64,000 nt of DNA from Palsa-1447 sp964414785 (GTDB lineage: Bacteria > Verrucomicrobiota > Verrucomicrobiia > Opitutales > Opitutaceae): positions 11,805-75,804 of the forward strand of contig CAYPXZ010000017.1 of the NCBI GenBank assembly GCA_964414785.1. The letters are read 5' to 3'. Of this stretch, positions 9,101 through 17,287 are shown one piece after another. The position numbers and the translations under genes were made by a program. The notes below the pieces were generated by a model. That model saw only the letters and a list, made by a program, of their open reading frames with translations, did not search any database and had not been told where the DNA came from. Position 1 is the stretch's first letter; each line of letters begins with the position of its first letter.

Positions 9101-9431
9101 GGATCTGGGCCGCGGCTCTCGCCGTCCAATTGAAGACAGGGGTAGAGAATCTAGGAGGCCCAACATACGTTTAGGCTTCGACCGTTCGCCCGATTGGACC
9201 AAGGGCCTCAAGTTCGCACTTCCTTGCATTTGAAGCATTAGGACGCCTTCTCCGTCCCGAACCGGGATTCGGGGATTTGGCCTCCCTCGGGGTTCTGGGG
9301 TTTTTCCCCTAGTGTGCGTATCTTCCTCCCGGATTTACCCGGATCGCCCCCCACTTGGACTGGGTAGTTTCCCGACCCAATCCAAGGATCTGCCTGATCA
9401 AGAGATAGGAATCTTTGTCGTTTAATGGGGC
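9101..9431. other. 331-base intergenic region before the S26B-like gene
   Basis: No ORF of substance. It holds one imperfect palindrome (9295-9312, listed separately), about 120 bases upstream of the next start, and is otherwise unremarkable GC-mixed sequence. Probably the 3' edge of the acquired Fic island and the control region of the next gene. Confidence 0.4.
9295..9312 (+). promoter_or_regulatory. Imperfect palindrome CTGGGG-N6-CCCTAG
   Basis: Six-base arms with one mismatch around TTTTTC. A similar element (CTAAGG-N5-CCCTAG) lies at 16493-16509 upstream of the chemoreceptor gene. It may be a regulator site; it could also be chance. Confidence 0.25.
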
Positions 9432-9935
9432 ATGCACGCAGCACGCACCCACCACAGCGCCCCACGCGCACCGCAGTTCCTGCGGCGCGCCTCGGTCTGG
9501 ACGCTTGTCCTGGCCGCGGTGCTGCTGCCCAGCCGCGCCTTTGCGTTCGGGCCCAGGGTGGGAAGCAGCGAGCGGGTCAATCCCGCCCCGACCTCGTACA
9601 TGTCTAAGTCGGAGGCCAAGACGATCGCGAAGCTCTGGTCCATGGGGGCCCCGGGCCGCGCCTACTGCGAGGTCGAGCCCACGAGCAGCATGGTCCCGGT
9701 CTTCGACAGCAAGTCGGTCCTCCTCCTGGAGCAGGTGAAGACCTCGGATCTTCACAAGAACGACATCGCGCGCTACGACAGCGACACCTACGGCAACGTC
9801 ACTCACCGGATCATCGAGATCGACCCCAAGGGCGCGGTCTTCGAGGGCGACAACTGCCCCCGTTCTGACGGCCGTGTCCTGGCCAAGTCCATCCGCTACC
9901 GGGTGGCGGGGATCCTCTACACGAGCGGCTTGTAA
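9432..9935 (+). CDS. Secreted S26B-signal-peptidase-like serine peptidase homologue
   Basis: 167 residues with a signal peptide (hydrophobic TLVLAAVLLP, cleavage near AFA/FG). The mature part aligns by eye with the archaeal/SipW type (S26B) signal peptidase fold: a serine motif SSMVPVF (Ser86), then DLHKNDIARYDS like the xxxGDIVxx strand, then THRIIEID with His125, then FEGDNC with Asp140, then SIRYRVAGILYT. The Ser, His and Asp of that family are all in place. Unlike real signal peptidases it has no retained membrane anchor and would be free outside the cytoplasm. It could be a non-peptidase that keeps the fold. Next gene is convergent, so it is monocistronic. Confidence 0.6.
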   Translation: MHAARTHHSAPRAPQFLRRASVWTLVLAAVLLPSRAFAFGPRVGSSERVNPAPTSYMSKSEAKTIAKLWSMGAPGRAYCEVEPTSSMVPVFDSKSVLLLEQVKTSDLHKNDIARYDSDTYGNVTHRIIEIDPKGAVFEGDNCPRSDGRVLAKSIRYRVAGILYTSGL

Positions 9936-9950
9936 GGGCCGGTTCCCCGG

Positions 9951-10925
9951 TCAGGCGCCCCCGGAGAGGACCCGCGAGAACGCGGCGGCGTCGATGTTGC
10001 CGCCCGTGAAGACGACGCCCGCGGGCTCGACCGCGCTCGCCCCGCGGTCCTTGAGGACCGCCGCAAGGCCCGCGCCCGCGGCGCCCTCGGCCACGTTGTG
10101 CGTGTCGCTGAAATACGCCCTCTGCGCGGCCTCGATCTCGTCGTCGGTCACCCGGACGATCCGCTCCACCCCCCTAAGGATGTGGGCGAGGGCCTCGGCG
10201 CTCGGGGTCGAGCAGGCCATGCCGTCGGCGATCCGGGTCGAGCAGGCATGGACCACGATCTTTCGCGCCTCGAACGAGAGCGCGATCGCGGGGGCGCGGT
10301 CGGCCGCGATCCCGATGATCTTCGTCGGCAGCCCGAGGGCGTCCCTCGCGGCGATCATGGCGCAGATCCCCGTTCCCATGCCGATCGGCACGTAGACCCG
10401 GGCGAGCGGCGGGACCTGCCTTAGGAATGCAAGGGCCGAGACCGCGTTCCCGAGGACCAGGTCGCGGTGGTAGGAGGGCACCCAGTGCAGGCGCCGTCTC
10501 GCCGCGAGCTCCTCGGAGTGGACAAACGCGGCCTGGAAGTCCTCGCCGTGCTCGATCAATTCGGCGCCAAGGGCGCGCATCGCCAGGTTCTTCTCGGTGC
10601 TGTTGCCGTGGGGGACGACGACCGTGGAGCTCAGCCCGTGGAGCCGCGCGGCGTAGGCCACGGCCTGGCCGAAGTTCCCGCGGGTCGCCGCGATGAGCCC
10701 TCGGACCTCGGGGTCGCGCGCGACGATGCGGGCTGCATAGGCGAGCGCCCCGCGGATCTTGAACGAGCCGATCGCGGTATGGTTCTCGTGCTTCACCCAG
10801 AGCACCCCGCCGACCCGGGCATTTACGAGCGGCCAGTTGAACGCGGGTGTGGGAGGAGCGACGGCGTCGATCTCCTGGGCCATCGACTCGATCTCCTGGA
10901 GCGAGGGAAGCGGGTTCGTGGGCAT
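9951..10925 (-). CDS. Threonine dehydratase-like PLP enzyme (fold type II)
   Basis: 324 residues from the ATG at 10925, which has a G-rich stretch just upstream; a longer form from 10991 would add poorly conserved residues. Fold type II PLP signature: ENHTAIGSFKIRGA with the Schiff-base lysine, a TRGNFGQAVAYAAR phosphate/serine loop, a glycine-rich GMGTGICAMIAA loop and EGAAGAG near the end. Fits threonine or serine dehydratase/hydroxyaspartate-type enzymes that deaminate a beta-hydroxy amino acid. It lacks the C-terminal ACT regulatory domain of biosynthetic IlvA, so a catabolic role is more likely. No linked pathway gene. Stop lies 14 bases from the convergent gene's stop. Confidence 0.8.
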   Translation of the reverse strand: MPTNPLPSLQEIESMAQEIDAVAPPTPAFNWPLVNARVGGVLWVKHENHTAIGSFKIRGALAYAARIVARDPEVRGLIAATRGNFGQAVAYAARLHGLSSTVVVPHGNSTEKNLAMRALGAELIEHGEDFQAAFVHSEELAARRRLHWVPSYHRDLVLGNAVSALAFLRQVPPLARVYVPIGMGTGICAMIAARDALGLPTKIIGIAADRAPAIALSFEARKIVVHACSTRIADGMACSTPSAEALAHILRGVERIVRVTDDEIEAAQRAYFSDTHNVAEGAAGAGLAAVLKDRGASAVEPAGVVFTGGNIDAAAFSRVLSGGA

Positions 10926-11059
10926 GGGTTTGCCCCCAAGGTGGGACGACATCCCCACCCTGTCAAAGCACCGCGGTGATCCTAGGTACAAGTTGCCGGA
11001 TTAGGATACCGAAAGGCATTCGAAGAGTCAGGCTCCCTATTTCCAGCTAGGGCCAACGC

Positions 11060-11341
11060 TCACTCCGTCAGCTCACGAATATGGGAGGCGAGGTACTCGT
11101 AGACGATCTTTCGCGGCGCAGCGTAGAATATCTCTATCCTGCCCCCCCTATGCCTGTATACGAGCCTGTGTTCCCCGATCCGGAGGCGGCATAGGCCCTC
11201 GAGGTTGCCGTGGAGAGCCTTTATGTCGCCCGCGCCCTCGGCCAACGCAACAATGCCCGCTTTGATCCGCCGGCGCGGCAAAGGCGCCTGGGCGCGTTGG
11301 TATTCAAGCACCCTATCCGCGACAATGACTTTAGTCGGCAA
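11060..11341 (-). CDS. ParE/RelE-type toxin
   Basis: 93 residues, the downstream partner of the antitoxin gene, with an 11-base overlap. The sequence LPRRRIKAGIVALAEG ... ALHGNLEGLCRLRIGEHRLVYRHRGGRIEIFYAAPRKIVYEYL has the classic RelE/ParE layout: helical hairpin, then LxG...RLRIGxxRLVY strands and a C-terminal strand-helix. Such proteins either cleave mRNA in the ribosome or poison gyrase; the sequence does not decide which. Intact. Confidence 0.82.
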   Translation of the reverse strand: MPTKVIVADRVLEYQRAQAPLPRRRIKAGIVALAEGAGDIKALHGNLEGLCRLRIGEHRLVYRHRGGRIEIFYAAPRKIVYEYLASHIRELTE

Positions 11342-11579
11342 GGGATGAAGCGGGGTGGAATTTGACCTTGCCCGCGCGCAGTCGCTTCAACTCGCGCATG
11401 AAGTCTGGATCGGCTAGAAGCTCCATGGTTTCGAGCATTCCGCCCAGACGCTCCGATGAAATGATATGGGCCACCGGGCGATCATGCCGGGTGACTGTCA
11501 CAAGGGCCCCATCCTCGGCATCATTGACTGCCGCAGCGGTCTCGCGTTGGAGCTCCTTGATGCTGTATGTATCTTTCAT
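11331..11579 (-). CDS. Phd/YefM-type antitoxin
   Basis: 82 residues from the ATG at 11579 (MKDTYSIKELQRET). Typical Phd/YefM N-terminal DNA-binding fold: AAAVNDAEDGALVTVTRHDRPVAHIISSE, then a helical toxin-binding tail (LETMELLADPDFMRELKRLRAG). It overlaps the toxin gene by 11 bases, so the two are translated together, and the operon is expected to be self-repressed. A longer start at 11615 is less likely because it adds an unusual MTRWHVVVYL head. Confidence 0.85.
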   Translation of the reverse strand: MKDTYSIKELQRETAAAVNDAEDGALVTVTRHDRPVAHIISSERLGGMLETMELLADPDFMRELKRLRAGKVKFHPASSLAD

Positions 11580-11721
11580 CGTTTTAAGGTATACGACCAC
11601 ATGCCATCTCGTCAAATCCTTCGATGTTCATTTCCTCCCGACCCTTGACGGGAATCCCCCGGACTGCAGTTTACCCACGGCCATTCTGCCGTAAGGCAGG
11701 CCCTTCCAACCCAACCCACAA

Positions 11722-12783
11722 ATGGACGCCCCCAACCCCACGGTGATCGACTGCGATGTCCACGCGGTGCTTCCCTCGATCGGGGCGCTCCTTCCCTTCC
11801 TGCCCGCCTATTGGCGGGAGCAGGTCGAGCAGACGGGATTCAAGGGGCCGGTGGACACGTGGTATCCCCCGGGGCTTCCAACCTCGGCCAGGCCCGGCTC
11901 GGCGCCTGCCGGCGGCGGCCCCGCGGCATCAACCGTGGAGCTTATCCAGCGCGACGTCCTTGGCGAGGCGCCCCACCCCGCGTTCGCCATCCTCAACTGC
12001 GACTGCGCCGTCGAGACGCTCCACAATCCCGACGCGGCCTCCGCGGTCGCGGGGGCGCTCAACGAGTGGATCTCCGCAGCCTGGCTCTCCCGTGACAAGC
12101 GCCTGCGGGCGTCGATCGTCGTCCCGTCCCAGTTTCCGGAGCTCGCGGTGCGCGAGATCGAGCGCCGGGCCAGGGAACCGGGCTTCGTCCAGGTGCTCCT
12201 TCCCGTGCGGTCGGAGGCCCCCTACGGGTCCCTCAACTTCCGGCCGGTCTTCGCGGCCGCGGCCCGGCACGGACTGCCGGTCGCCCTGCATTTCGGAGGT
12301 GTGCCGGGCAACCCGCCTACACCGGTCGGATGGCCCTCTTTCTACCTGGAGGAGTACGCCGGCATGACGGGCGTCTTCCAGACCCATCTCATCAGCATCA
12401 TCGCGGGGGGCGTCTTCGACGAGCACCCACAGCTTCGCCTCGTCCTCGCGGAGGGCGGCTTTGCCTGGCTGCCCGCGATGCTCTGGCGTTTCGACAAGAA
12501 CTGGAAGGGCCTTAGGCGGGAGATACCCTGGGTGCGCCGCCCTCCGTCGGAATACGTCTGGGAGCACGTGCGCCTGACGACCGCTCCCCTGGACGCGCCG
12601 GAGGACCCGGCGCAGCTAAGGAGCGCCATCGCGCAGCTCGGAAGCGAGGACATGCTCCTCTACGCATCGGACTACCCGCACGCGCACGGGGATTCGGCAT
12701 CGGACCCCGTCTGGGAGGGCCTTTCGGGGGCGCTCAAGGCAAAGATCATGTCGGGCAACGCGAGGGCCCTCTACCGCCTGTAG
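11722..12783 (+). CDS. Amidohydrolase (ACMSD-like TIM barrel), first paralogue
   Basis: 353 residues of the amidohydrolase-2 (ACMSD-like) family. Metal-site motifs: IDCDVHAV near the N-terminus, ALHFGG in the middle, LVLAEGGFAWLPAMLWR, and LYASDYPHAHGD with the metal Asp near the end. These enzymes decarboxylate or hydrolyse aromatic and related carboxylates with one divalent metal. The substrate is unknown. First of three same-strand genes (3 bases before the second amidohydrolase, then a Rieske ferredoxin), an arrangement suggestive of a small catabolic pathway. Confidence 0.82.
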   Translation: MDAPNPTVIDCDVHAVLPSIGALLPFLPAYWREQVEQTGFKGPVDTWYPPGLPTSARPGSAPAGGGPAASTVELIQRDVLGEAPHPAFAILNCDCAVETLHNPDAASAVAGALNEWISAAWLSRDKRLRASIVVPSQFPELAVREIERRAREPGFVQVLLPVRSEAPYGSLNFRPVFAAAARHGLPVALHFGGVPGNPPTPVGWPSFYLEEYAGMTGVFQTHLISIIAGGVFDEHPQLRLVLAEGGFAWLPAMLWRFDKNWKGLRREIPWVRRPPSEYVWEHVRLTTAPLDAPEDPAQLRSAIAQLGSEDMLLYASDYPHAHGDSASDPVWEGLSGALKAKIMSGNARALYRL

Positions 12784-12786
12784 GCC

Positions 12787-13866
12787 ATGAAGACACCCAA
12801 GAAACCCCCCGCAGGGGACCCGGCGACCCTCGTCGACTGCGACATCCACAACCACCTGACCCAGGAGGCGGTCGCCCGGTACCTGCCGAAAAAGTGGCAG
12901 GACTACGACCGCCAGTTCGGCCGACGCTCATCCCCGGGGGACTTCTACCCGAAGGCGACCCCGATGGCGTCGCGCACCGACGCCTGGCCTCCCGGGGGAG
13001 GCCCCCCGGGCTCCGACCTCGCGTTCCTGCGCACGCAGCTCCTGGACGCGTGGCCGATCGAGATCGGCGTCCTGAACACGCTGATCACGATCAAGAACCA
13101 GTACCGCGACTACGACGCCGCCCTGGCCACGGCCGCGAACGCCTGCCAGATCGCCGAGTGGCTTGCTCCCGAGCCGCGCCTGAGGGCCTCGCTCCTTGTC
13201 CCCTTCGAGGATGCCGCCCTCGCGGTGGACGAGATCAGGCGCCACGGCGGGGACCGCAGGTTCGTCCAGGTCCTCATCCCGTCGCGCACCAGCGAGCCGC
13301 TCGGCCAGCGCAAGTACTGGCCCCTCTACGCCGCCGCCTCGGAGCACGGGCTGCCGATCGGCATCCATTTCGGGGGATGGAGCGGCGGCCATCCCATCTC
13401 CGGGGCGGGCTGGCCCGCCTACTACCTGGAATACCACACCGGGATGATCCAGACCTTCCAGGCGCACCTGATCAGCCTCGTCTGCGAGGGGGTCTTCGAG
13501 GAGTTCCCGGACCTGAAGGTCGTCTTCATCGAGGGCGGGCTCGCCTGGATCGCGCCGCTCCTCTGGCGCCTGGACCGCAGCTGGAGACAGCTCAAGGCCG
13601 AGAACCCGCGCCTAAGGAAGGCGCCTTCCGAATACGTCCGCAGCCACTTCTGGCTGACGACCCAGCCGGTCGAGGAGCCGCCCGGACCCGGCCAGTTCCT
13701 CGAGATGCTCTCGCAGCTCGGCATGGACGACCGCCTCCTCTTCTCGACCGACTACCCCCACTGGGACTTCGACAACCCCGACAGCGCCCTTCCCTCGGCC
13801 GTGCCCGCGGCGCTCCGCCAGAAGATGCGCCGCGACAACGCGCGGGCCCTGTACCGCCTAAACTAA
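12787..13866 (+). CDS. Amidohydrolase (ACMSD-like TIM barrel), second paralogue
   Basis: 359 residues, clearly paralogous to the gene just before it: VDCDIHNHLT, GIHFGGWSGGHP, VVFIEGGLAWIAPLLWRLDRSW, LLFSTDYPHWDFDNPD, and the same ending (DNARALYRL). The N-terminal motif here carries the canonical extra histidine (HNH), where the first paralogue has HAV, so the two may differ in metal binding or one may be regulatory or less active. Start 3 bases after the previous stop; the Rieske gene starts 8 bases after this stop. Together they read as a transcription unit made by tandem duplication. Confidence 0.82.
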   Translation: MKTPKKPPAGDPATLVDCDIHNHLTQEAVARYLPKKWQDYDRQFGRRSSPGDFYPKATPMASRTDAWPPGGGPPGSDLAFLRTQLLDAWPIEIGVLNTLITIKNQYRDYDAALATAANACQIAEWLAPEPRLRASLLVPFEDAALAVDEIRRHGGDRRFVQVLIPSRTSEPLGQRKYWPLYAAASEHGLPIGIHFGGWSGGHPISGAGWPAYYLEYHTGMIQTFQAHLISLVCEGVFEEFPDLKVVFIEGGLAWIAPLLWRLDRSWRQLKAENPRLRKAPSEYVRSHFWLTTQPVEEPPGPGQFLEMLSQLGMDDRLLFSTDYPHWDFDNPDSALPSAVPAALRQKMRRDNARALYRLN

Positions 13867-13874
13867 ACGACCCC

Positions 13875-14309
13875 ATGGCCAAGCACGTCGTCAGCACGGT
13901 GGCGGAGATCCCGCCGGGAAGCCGGAAGCTCCTGGAGGTCGCCGGCCGCAGCATCGGCGTCTTCAACCTGGGCGGGGAATTCTTCGCGATCCGCAACCGC
14001 TGCCCGCACCAGGGGGCGGCGCTGTGCACGGGCCAGTTGGGGAGCGCGGTCACCTCGCCCGGGCCCGGGCGCTACGACGTCCACCGGGAGGGGGAGATCC
14101 TGCGGTGCCCCTGGCACGGCTGGGAATACGACGTGAGGACCGGGCAGTCCTGGTTCGACCCGAAGGGGGTCCGGGTGAAGGCCTACGAGACCGTGGTCGC
14201 CCCGGGATCCTCGCTCGTCCCGCCGGCCCCGGGCCTTGAGCCCGGGCCGTACGTGGCCGAGACCTACCCGGTCTCGGTCGAGGAGAACTACGTCCTGGTG
14301 GAGGTGTGA
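13875..14309 (+). CDS. Rieske [2Fe-2S] ferredoxin
   Basis: 144 residues. Both cluster-binding motifs are complete: CPHQGAALC (CxH) and CPWHGWEY (CxxH). Small soluble Rieske proteins donate electrons to oxygenases or form a domain of such systems. No oxygenase alpha subunit or reductase is nearby; the partners in this operon are two metal-dependent amidohydrolases. The long spacing between the two motifs contains an insertion (GQLGSAVTSPGPGRYDVH). Stop is followed at once by an 8-bp hairpin. Confidence 0.88.
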   Translation: MAKHVVSTVAEIPPGSRKLLEVAGRSIGVFNLGGEFFAIRNRCPHQGAALCTGQLGSAVTSPGPGRYDVHREGEILRCPWHGWEYDVRTGQSWFDPKGVRVKAYETVVAPGSSLVPPAPGLEPGPYVAETYPVSVEENYVLVEV

Positions 14310-14330
14310 GGCGCCCCGTGGGGCGCCGTT
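14310..14330 (+). terminator. Hairpin between converging Rieske and cheW genes
   Basis: Perfect inverted repeat of 8 bases (GGCGCCCC / GGGGCGCC) with a two-base loop, followed by a short GTTT. It lies exactly between the two stop codons, so a two-way terminator is likely. Confidence 0.6.
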
Positions 14331-14836
14331 TAGGCCGGGACGTGGGCCGCCAGGAGCTCGCTCGTCTCGGGCGCCACGACGCGGTCGATGTCGAGGAGCA
14401 TCTCGACGCGCCCGTTCACCTTCGCGACCCCGAGGAGGTAGGCCGTGTCGACCTTAGCCCCGAATTCCGGGGTCGGCTCGATGTCCTTGGCCGCCAGGTT
14501 GACGACCACCTCGACGGAGTCGACGATCAGCCCCATGTTGAGGGCCTCGCCCGAGGGGCGCTTCACCTGGACGACGACGATGCAGGTGCGCTCGGCGAAG
14601 TCGGCCTTCAGCCCGAACTTGACCCTCAGGTCGATGATCGGGATCACCCGGCCGCGAAGGTTGATGACCCCCTTCACGAAGTCAGGCATCTGGGGGACGG
14701 GGGTGATCTTCTGCAGCCGGATGATCTCCCTGACCTTCAGGACCGCGATCCCATAGGCCTCGTTCTCGATGACGACCGTCAGGTACTTGCCGCCAAGGAG
14801 GCCGACGGCCTCCGCGGGTGAGGGGGCCGCGCTCAT
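14330..14836 (-). CDS. cheW: Chemotaxis coupling protein CheW
   Basis: 168 residues. CheW SH3-like fold: YLTVVIENEAYGIAVLKVREI, then MPDFVKGVINLRGRVIPIIDLR (the family's most conserved part), then NMGLIVDSVEVV. It bridges chemoreceptors to the CheA kinase. Its start overlaps the stop of the upstream receptor gene by 4 bases, so the receptor and coupling protein are made together. No cheA, cheY, cheR or cheB is in the window. Confidence 0.92.
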   Translation of the reverse strand: MSAAPSPAEAVGLLGGKYLTVVIENEAYGIAVLKVREIIRLQKITPVPQMPDFVKGVINLRGRVIPIIDLRVKFGLKADFAERTCIVVVQVKRPSGEALNMGLIVDSVEVVVNLAAKDIEPTPEFGAKVDTAYLLGVAKVNGRVEMLLDIDRVVAPETSELLAAHVPA

Positions 14837-16419
14837 TTGAAGAATTCGTCGTGGTTGCCGTTGCCGTTTCCGTTGACCGCGGGCGCAGCGCCCTTGAGGC
14901 GCGAGGCCAGGGTGCTGGGGACAGCCGAGTGCTTCGGGGCGGCGGGGGCCACCTTCGGGAGGGAGGGCCTTATCGGGACCCCGGTGCTGGGCTGGGCCGA
15001 CCCGTCGACAAGCTGGCGCAGGCTGCGCACGGTGTCGCGCATGACCTCGGACTGGGCGTTGAGCTCCTCGGCGGCGCTCGCGGTCTCCTCGGCGCTCGCG
15101 GCGTTCGCCTGCGTCACCTTGTCCATCTGCGACACGGCGGTCGTCACCTGGCCGATTCCCTGGTTCTGCTCCTCGGAGGCGGTGGCGATCTCGGCGACCA
15201 GCTCGTCGACCTTGCGGGCCTTGACGACGATCTCCTCGAAGCCGAGCGCGACCTTGTTGCTGATCTGGACGCCCGCCTCGCTGCGGCTGACGGACTCCTC
15301 GATCTTCGTCGCCGTCTCCTTGGCGGACTGGGCCGAGCGCTGCGCGAGCGAGCGGACCTCGTCGGCGACGACGGCGAATCCCGCGCCGGCCTCGCCCGCC
15401 CTCGCGGCCTCGACGGCCGCGTTCAGGGCGAGGATGTTGGTCTGGAACGCGATCTCGTCGATCGTCTTCACGATCTTGGCGATACTCGAGGACGAGTCCT
15501 TGATCGCGTCCATGGCCTGCTTCATCTCGGCCATGCTGGCATAGCCGCCCTCGGCCGCCTGGCGGGTCTCGTTGGAGAGGTTCTTGGCTACCGACGCGGA
15601 CTCGGCGTTCTTCTTGGTCATGCTCGCGATCTCCTCAAGCGAGGCGCTCGTCTCCTCAAGGGAGGCCGCCTGCTCGCTCGCACCCTCGGCGAGGGTCTGG
15701 CTCGACGAGGAGACCTGGTGGGCCGCCGAGGCGGTCTGGTCCGCGCTGCTTCCGAGGATCCCGCTGACCTCCTGGAGCACCTTGTTGATGGAGCGGATGA
15801 TGAGGGTCGCCGCCAGGGCGCCGAGGACGATCGAGATGATCGAGACCACGAGGATCGCCGTGTTCACGACCCGGGTCTTCTCCACGATCCTATCCGCCTG
15901 CGCCGTGGACTGCTTGTTGTTGTAGACCTGCAGGTCGTCGCCGCTCTTCGTGAAGGCGTTGTACGCCGGCAGGAGCTCGCCCTCGAGGAGGGCCTTTGCG
16001 CCGGCGGCGTCGCCCTTGCGGAGCGCCGCGTAGTAGTGGGCGCGCGCCTCGCCAAAGACGCTGCGGTTCGCCGTCACCTTGCTGAAGAATTCCCGGTCCT
16101 CGGGGTCGAAGATGGAGGTCTCGTACTTGGAGAGGGCGTCCGAGGTGACGGGGGAGATGGCCTCCTGCTCCTTGATCAATTTCTCGCGCTCGTCCGCCGT
16201 GGTGGCCTGGCCCGCAAGGGTCGTGCGCAGGAAGGAGTCCTTCAGGCTGCTGCTGATGAGGCCCGAGTAGACGAGCCCCGCGACATTGTCGTCGCGGATG
16301 GAGGCGGCCTCCCGGCTGATGACCCGAAGATTGTAGTAGGCCACGGAGCCCACGGCGAGGAGGAGAGCGATAAGGAGGCTGCTGTTGGCGGTGATCCGCT
16401 TGCTGATGGTCCAAGTCAT
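14833..16419 (-). CDS. Methyl-accepting chemotaxis protein
   Basis: 528 residues. Two membrane helices (about 10-30 and 187-208) flank an external helical ligand domain of about 155 residues, probably four-helix bundle type (INxx...DNVAGLVYSG). The cytoplasmic signalling domain carries the strongly conserved hairpin tip EIAFQTNILALNAAVEAARA. Heptad and methylation-helix sequence is rich in Glu/Ala/Ser. The C-terminus is a flexible tail ending HDEFFK, which could be a tether for CheR or CheB, but it is not the usual NWETF-type pentapeptide. A HAMP domain is short or absent. Coupled to cheW. Confidence 0.92.
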   Translation of the reverse strand: MTWTISKRITANSSLLIALLLAVGSVAYYNLRVISREAASIRDDNVAGLVYSGLISSSLKDSFLRTTLAGQATTADEREKLIKEQEAISPVTSDALSKYETSIFDPEDREFFSKVTANRSVFGEARAHYYAALRKGDAAGAKALLEGELLPAYNAFTKSGDDLQVYNNKQSTAQADRIVEKTRVVNTAILVVSIISIVLGALAATLIIRSINKVLQEVSGILGSSADQTASAAHQVSSSSQTLAEGASEQAASLEETSASLEEIASMTKKNAESASVAKNLSNETRQAAEGGYASMAEMKQAMDAIKDSSSSIAKIVKTIDEIAFQTNILALNAAVEAARAGEAGAGFAVVADEVRSLAQRSAQSAKETATKIEESVSRSEAGVQISNKVALGFEEIVVKARKVDELVAEIATASEEQNQGIGQVTTAVSQMDKVTQANAASAEETASAAEELNAQSEVMRDTVRSLRQLVDGSAQPSTGVPIRPSLPKVAPAAPKHSAVPSTLASRLKGAAPAVNGNGNGNHDEFFK

Positions 16420-16492
16420 AGGTGTGTTTTTGGGTTTGGCTCGGGCAATCGGCTCGTTGGGCGCAGGGTTAAACCCTTATTACGAAAAGGGC

Positions 16493-16509
16493 CTAAGGTA
16501 TTTCCCTAG
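16493..16509. promoter_or_regulatory. Imperfect palindrome CTAAGG-N5-CCCTAG upstream of the chemoreceptor gene
   Basis: Lies 74 bases ahead of the chemoreceptor start. Same pattern as the element at 9295-9312. May be a shared regulator site; two copies are weak support. The rest of 16420-16669 shows no gene, only a small GC-rich hairpin (ACCCGCCACCCGGTGGC at about 16526). Confidence 0.25.
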
Positions 16510-16669
16510 ACGACTGGGGAGCACCCGCCACCCGGTGGCGAAACCCGGATTGGGAGGCGAGCCCCCTGAGCTCCCTGAGATGTGCAACCTGTTCCCCGGC
16601 AAATTGCTAGGTAAACACGGTGACCCTCATGGTCGCTTCCATGCCCTTCAGCCCCCGAAGCCCACCGGT

Positions 16670-17287
16670 TCACGCCTCCGGCGTGAACGCATCCTTAAGC
16701 TTCTCCAGCTCCGCAATCCGGGGATCGAGCTGCTTCCTGACGGCGTTGCGGTTGAGCGCCCACACACCGACGTTCACGCCGACCATGAAGAGGATCATGC
16801 CCCCCATGAAGAGCGGGGCCCTCTGGAGGCTGCCCGGTGGGGTCTGGACCGTGATTGTCGCCATCACGATCATGCAAGCCAGGAAGATCGGGGCAATGTA
16901 CCAGCCCACGATGCCGGCGAGCATCCGGCGCTGGTGGCGCAGCTCGGCCAGGTCCGACTCGACCTTGACCCTGATCGGGGCGGAGGGGTCGACGCGCCCG
17001 CGCCGGGCCCTCATGCGCTCCCTGACGAAGACCGCCGTCACGCCAAGGCACAGGGCGACGACAAGGACGAAGGGCCAGCCCTTGCGCCCCATGTGCCAGC
17101 CGATGAGGCCGAACACGACGGTGACGAAGACCCCCGCCCCCGCCTCCGTCAGGTCGCGCACGAGGAGCACCCGGGCGAGCCTGCGGTGCGAGGCCTCGAA
17201 GGTCTGCCTCAGCTTCTCGATGTCGGCGCTGTTGCCGACGGGAAGCGGCTGGCGCTTCCAGATGAATTCCCAGTCATCCAAGTTCAT
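16670..17287 (-). CDS. Membrane protein linked to the ECF sigma factor
   Basis: 205 residues with four predicted membrane helices in two pairs: VLLVRDLTEAGAGVFVTVVF and GWPFVLVVALCLGVTAVFV, then about 60 soluble residues, then LAGIVGWYIAPIFLACMIVM and LFMGGMILFMVGVNVGVWAL. The N-terminus (MNLDDWEFIWKRQ) is cytoplasmic. The gene overlaps the sigma-factor gene by 14 bases, so it is a likely anti-sigma or sensor partner, though it has no zinc-binding anti-sigma motif. No enzyme motif seen. Confidence 0.65.
   Translation of the reverse strand: MNLDDWEFIWKRQPLPVGNSADIEKLRQTFEASHRRLARVLLVRDLTEAGAGVFVTVVFGLIGWHMGRKGWPFVLVVALCLGVTAVFVRERMRARRGRVDPSAPIRVKVESDLAELRHQRRMLAGIVGWYIAPIFLACMIVMATITVQTPPGSLQRAPLFMGGMILFMVGVNVGVWALNRNAVRKQLDPRIAELEKLKDAFTPEA

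Noticed and set aside
14818..16509. Rightward 563-residue frame opposite the chemoreceptor
   Set aside because: The chemoreceptor has the complete signalling tip; the opposite frame is Arg/Gly/Asp-rich and has no domain.
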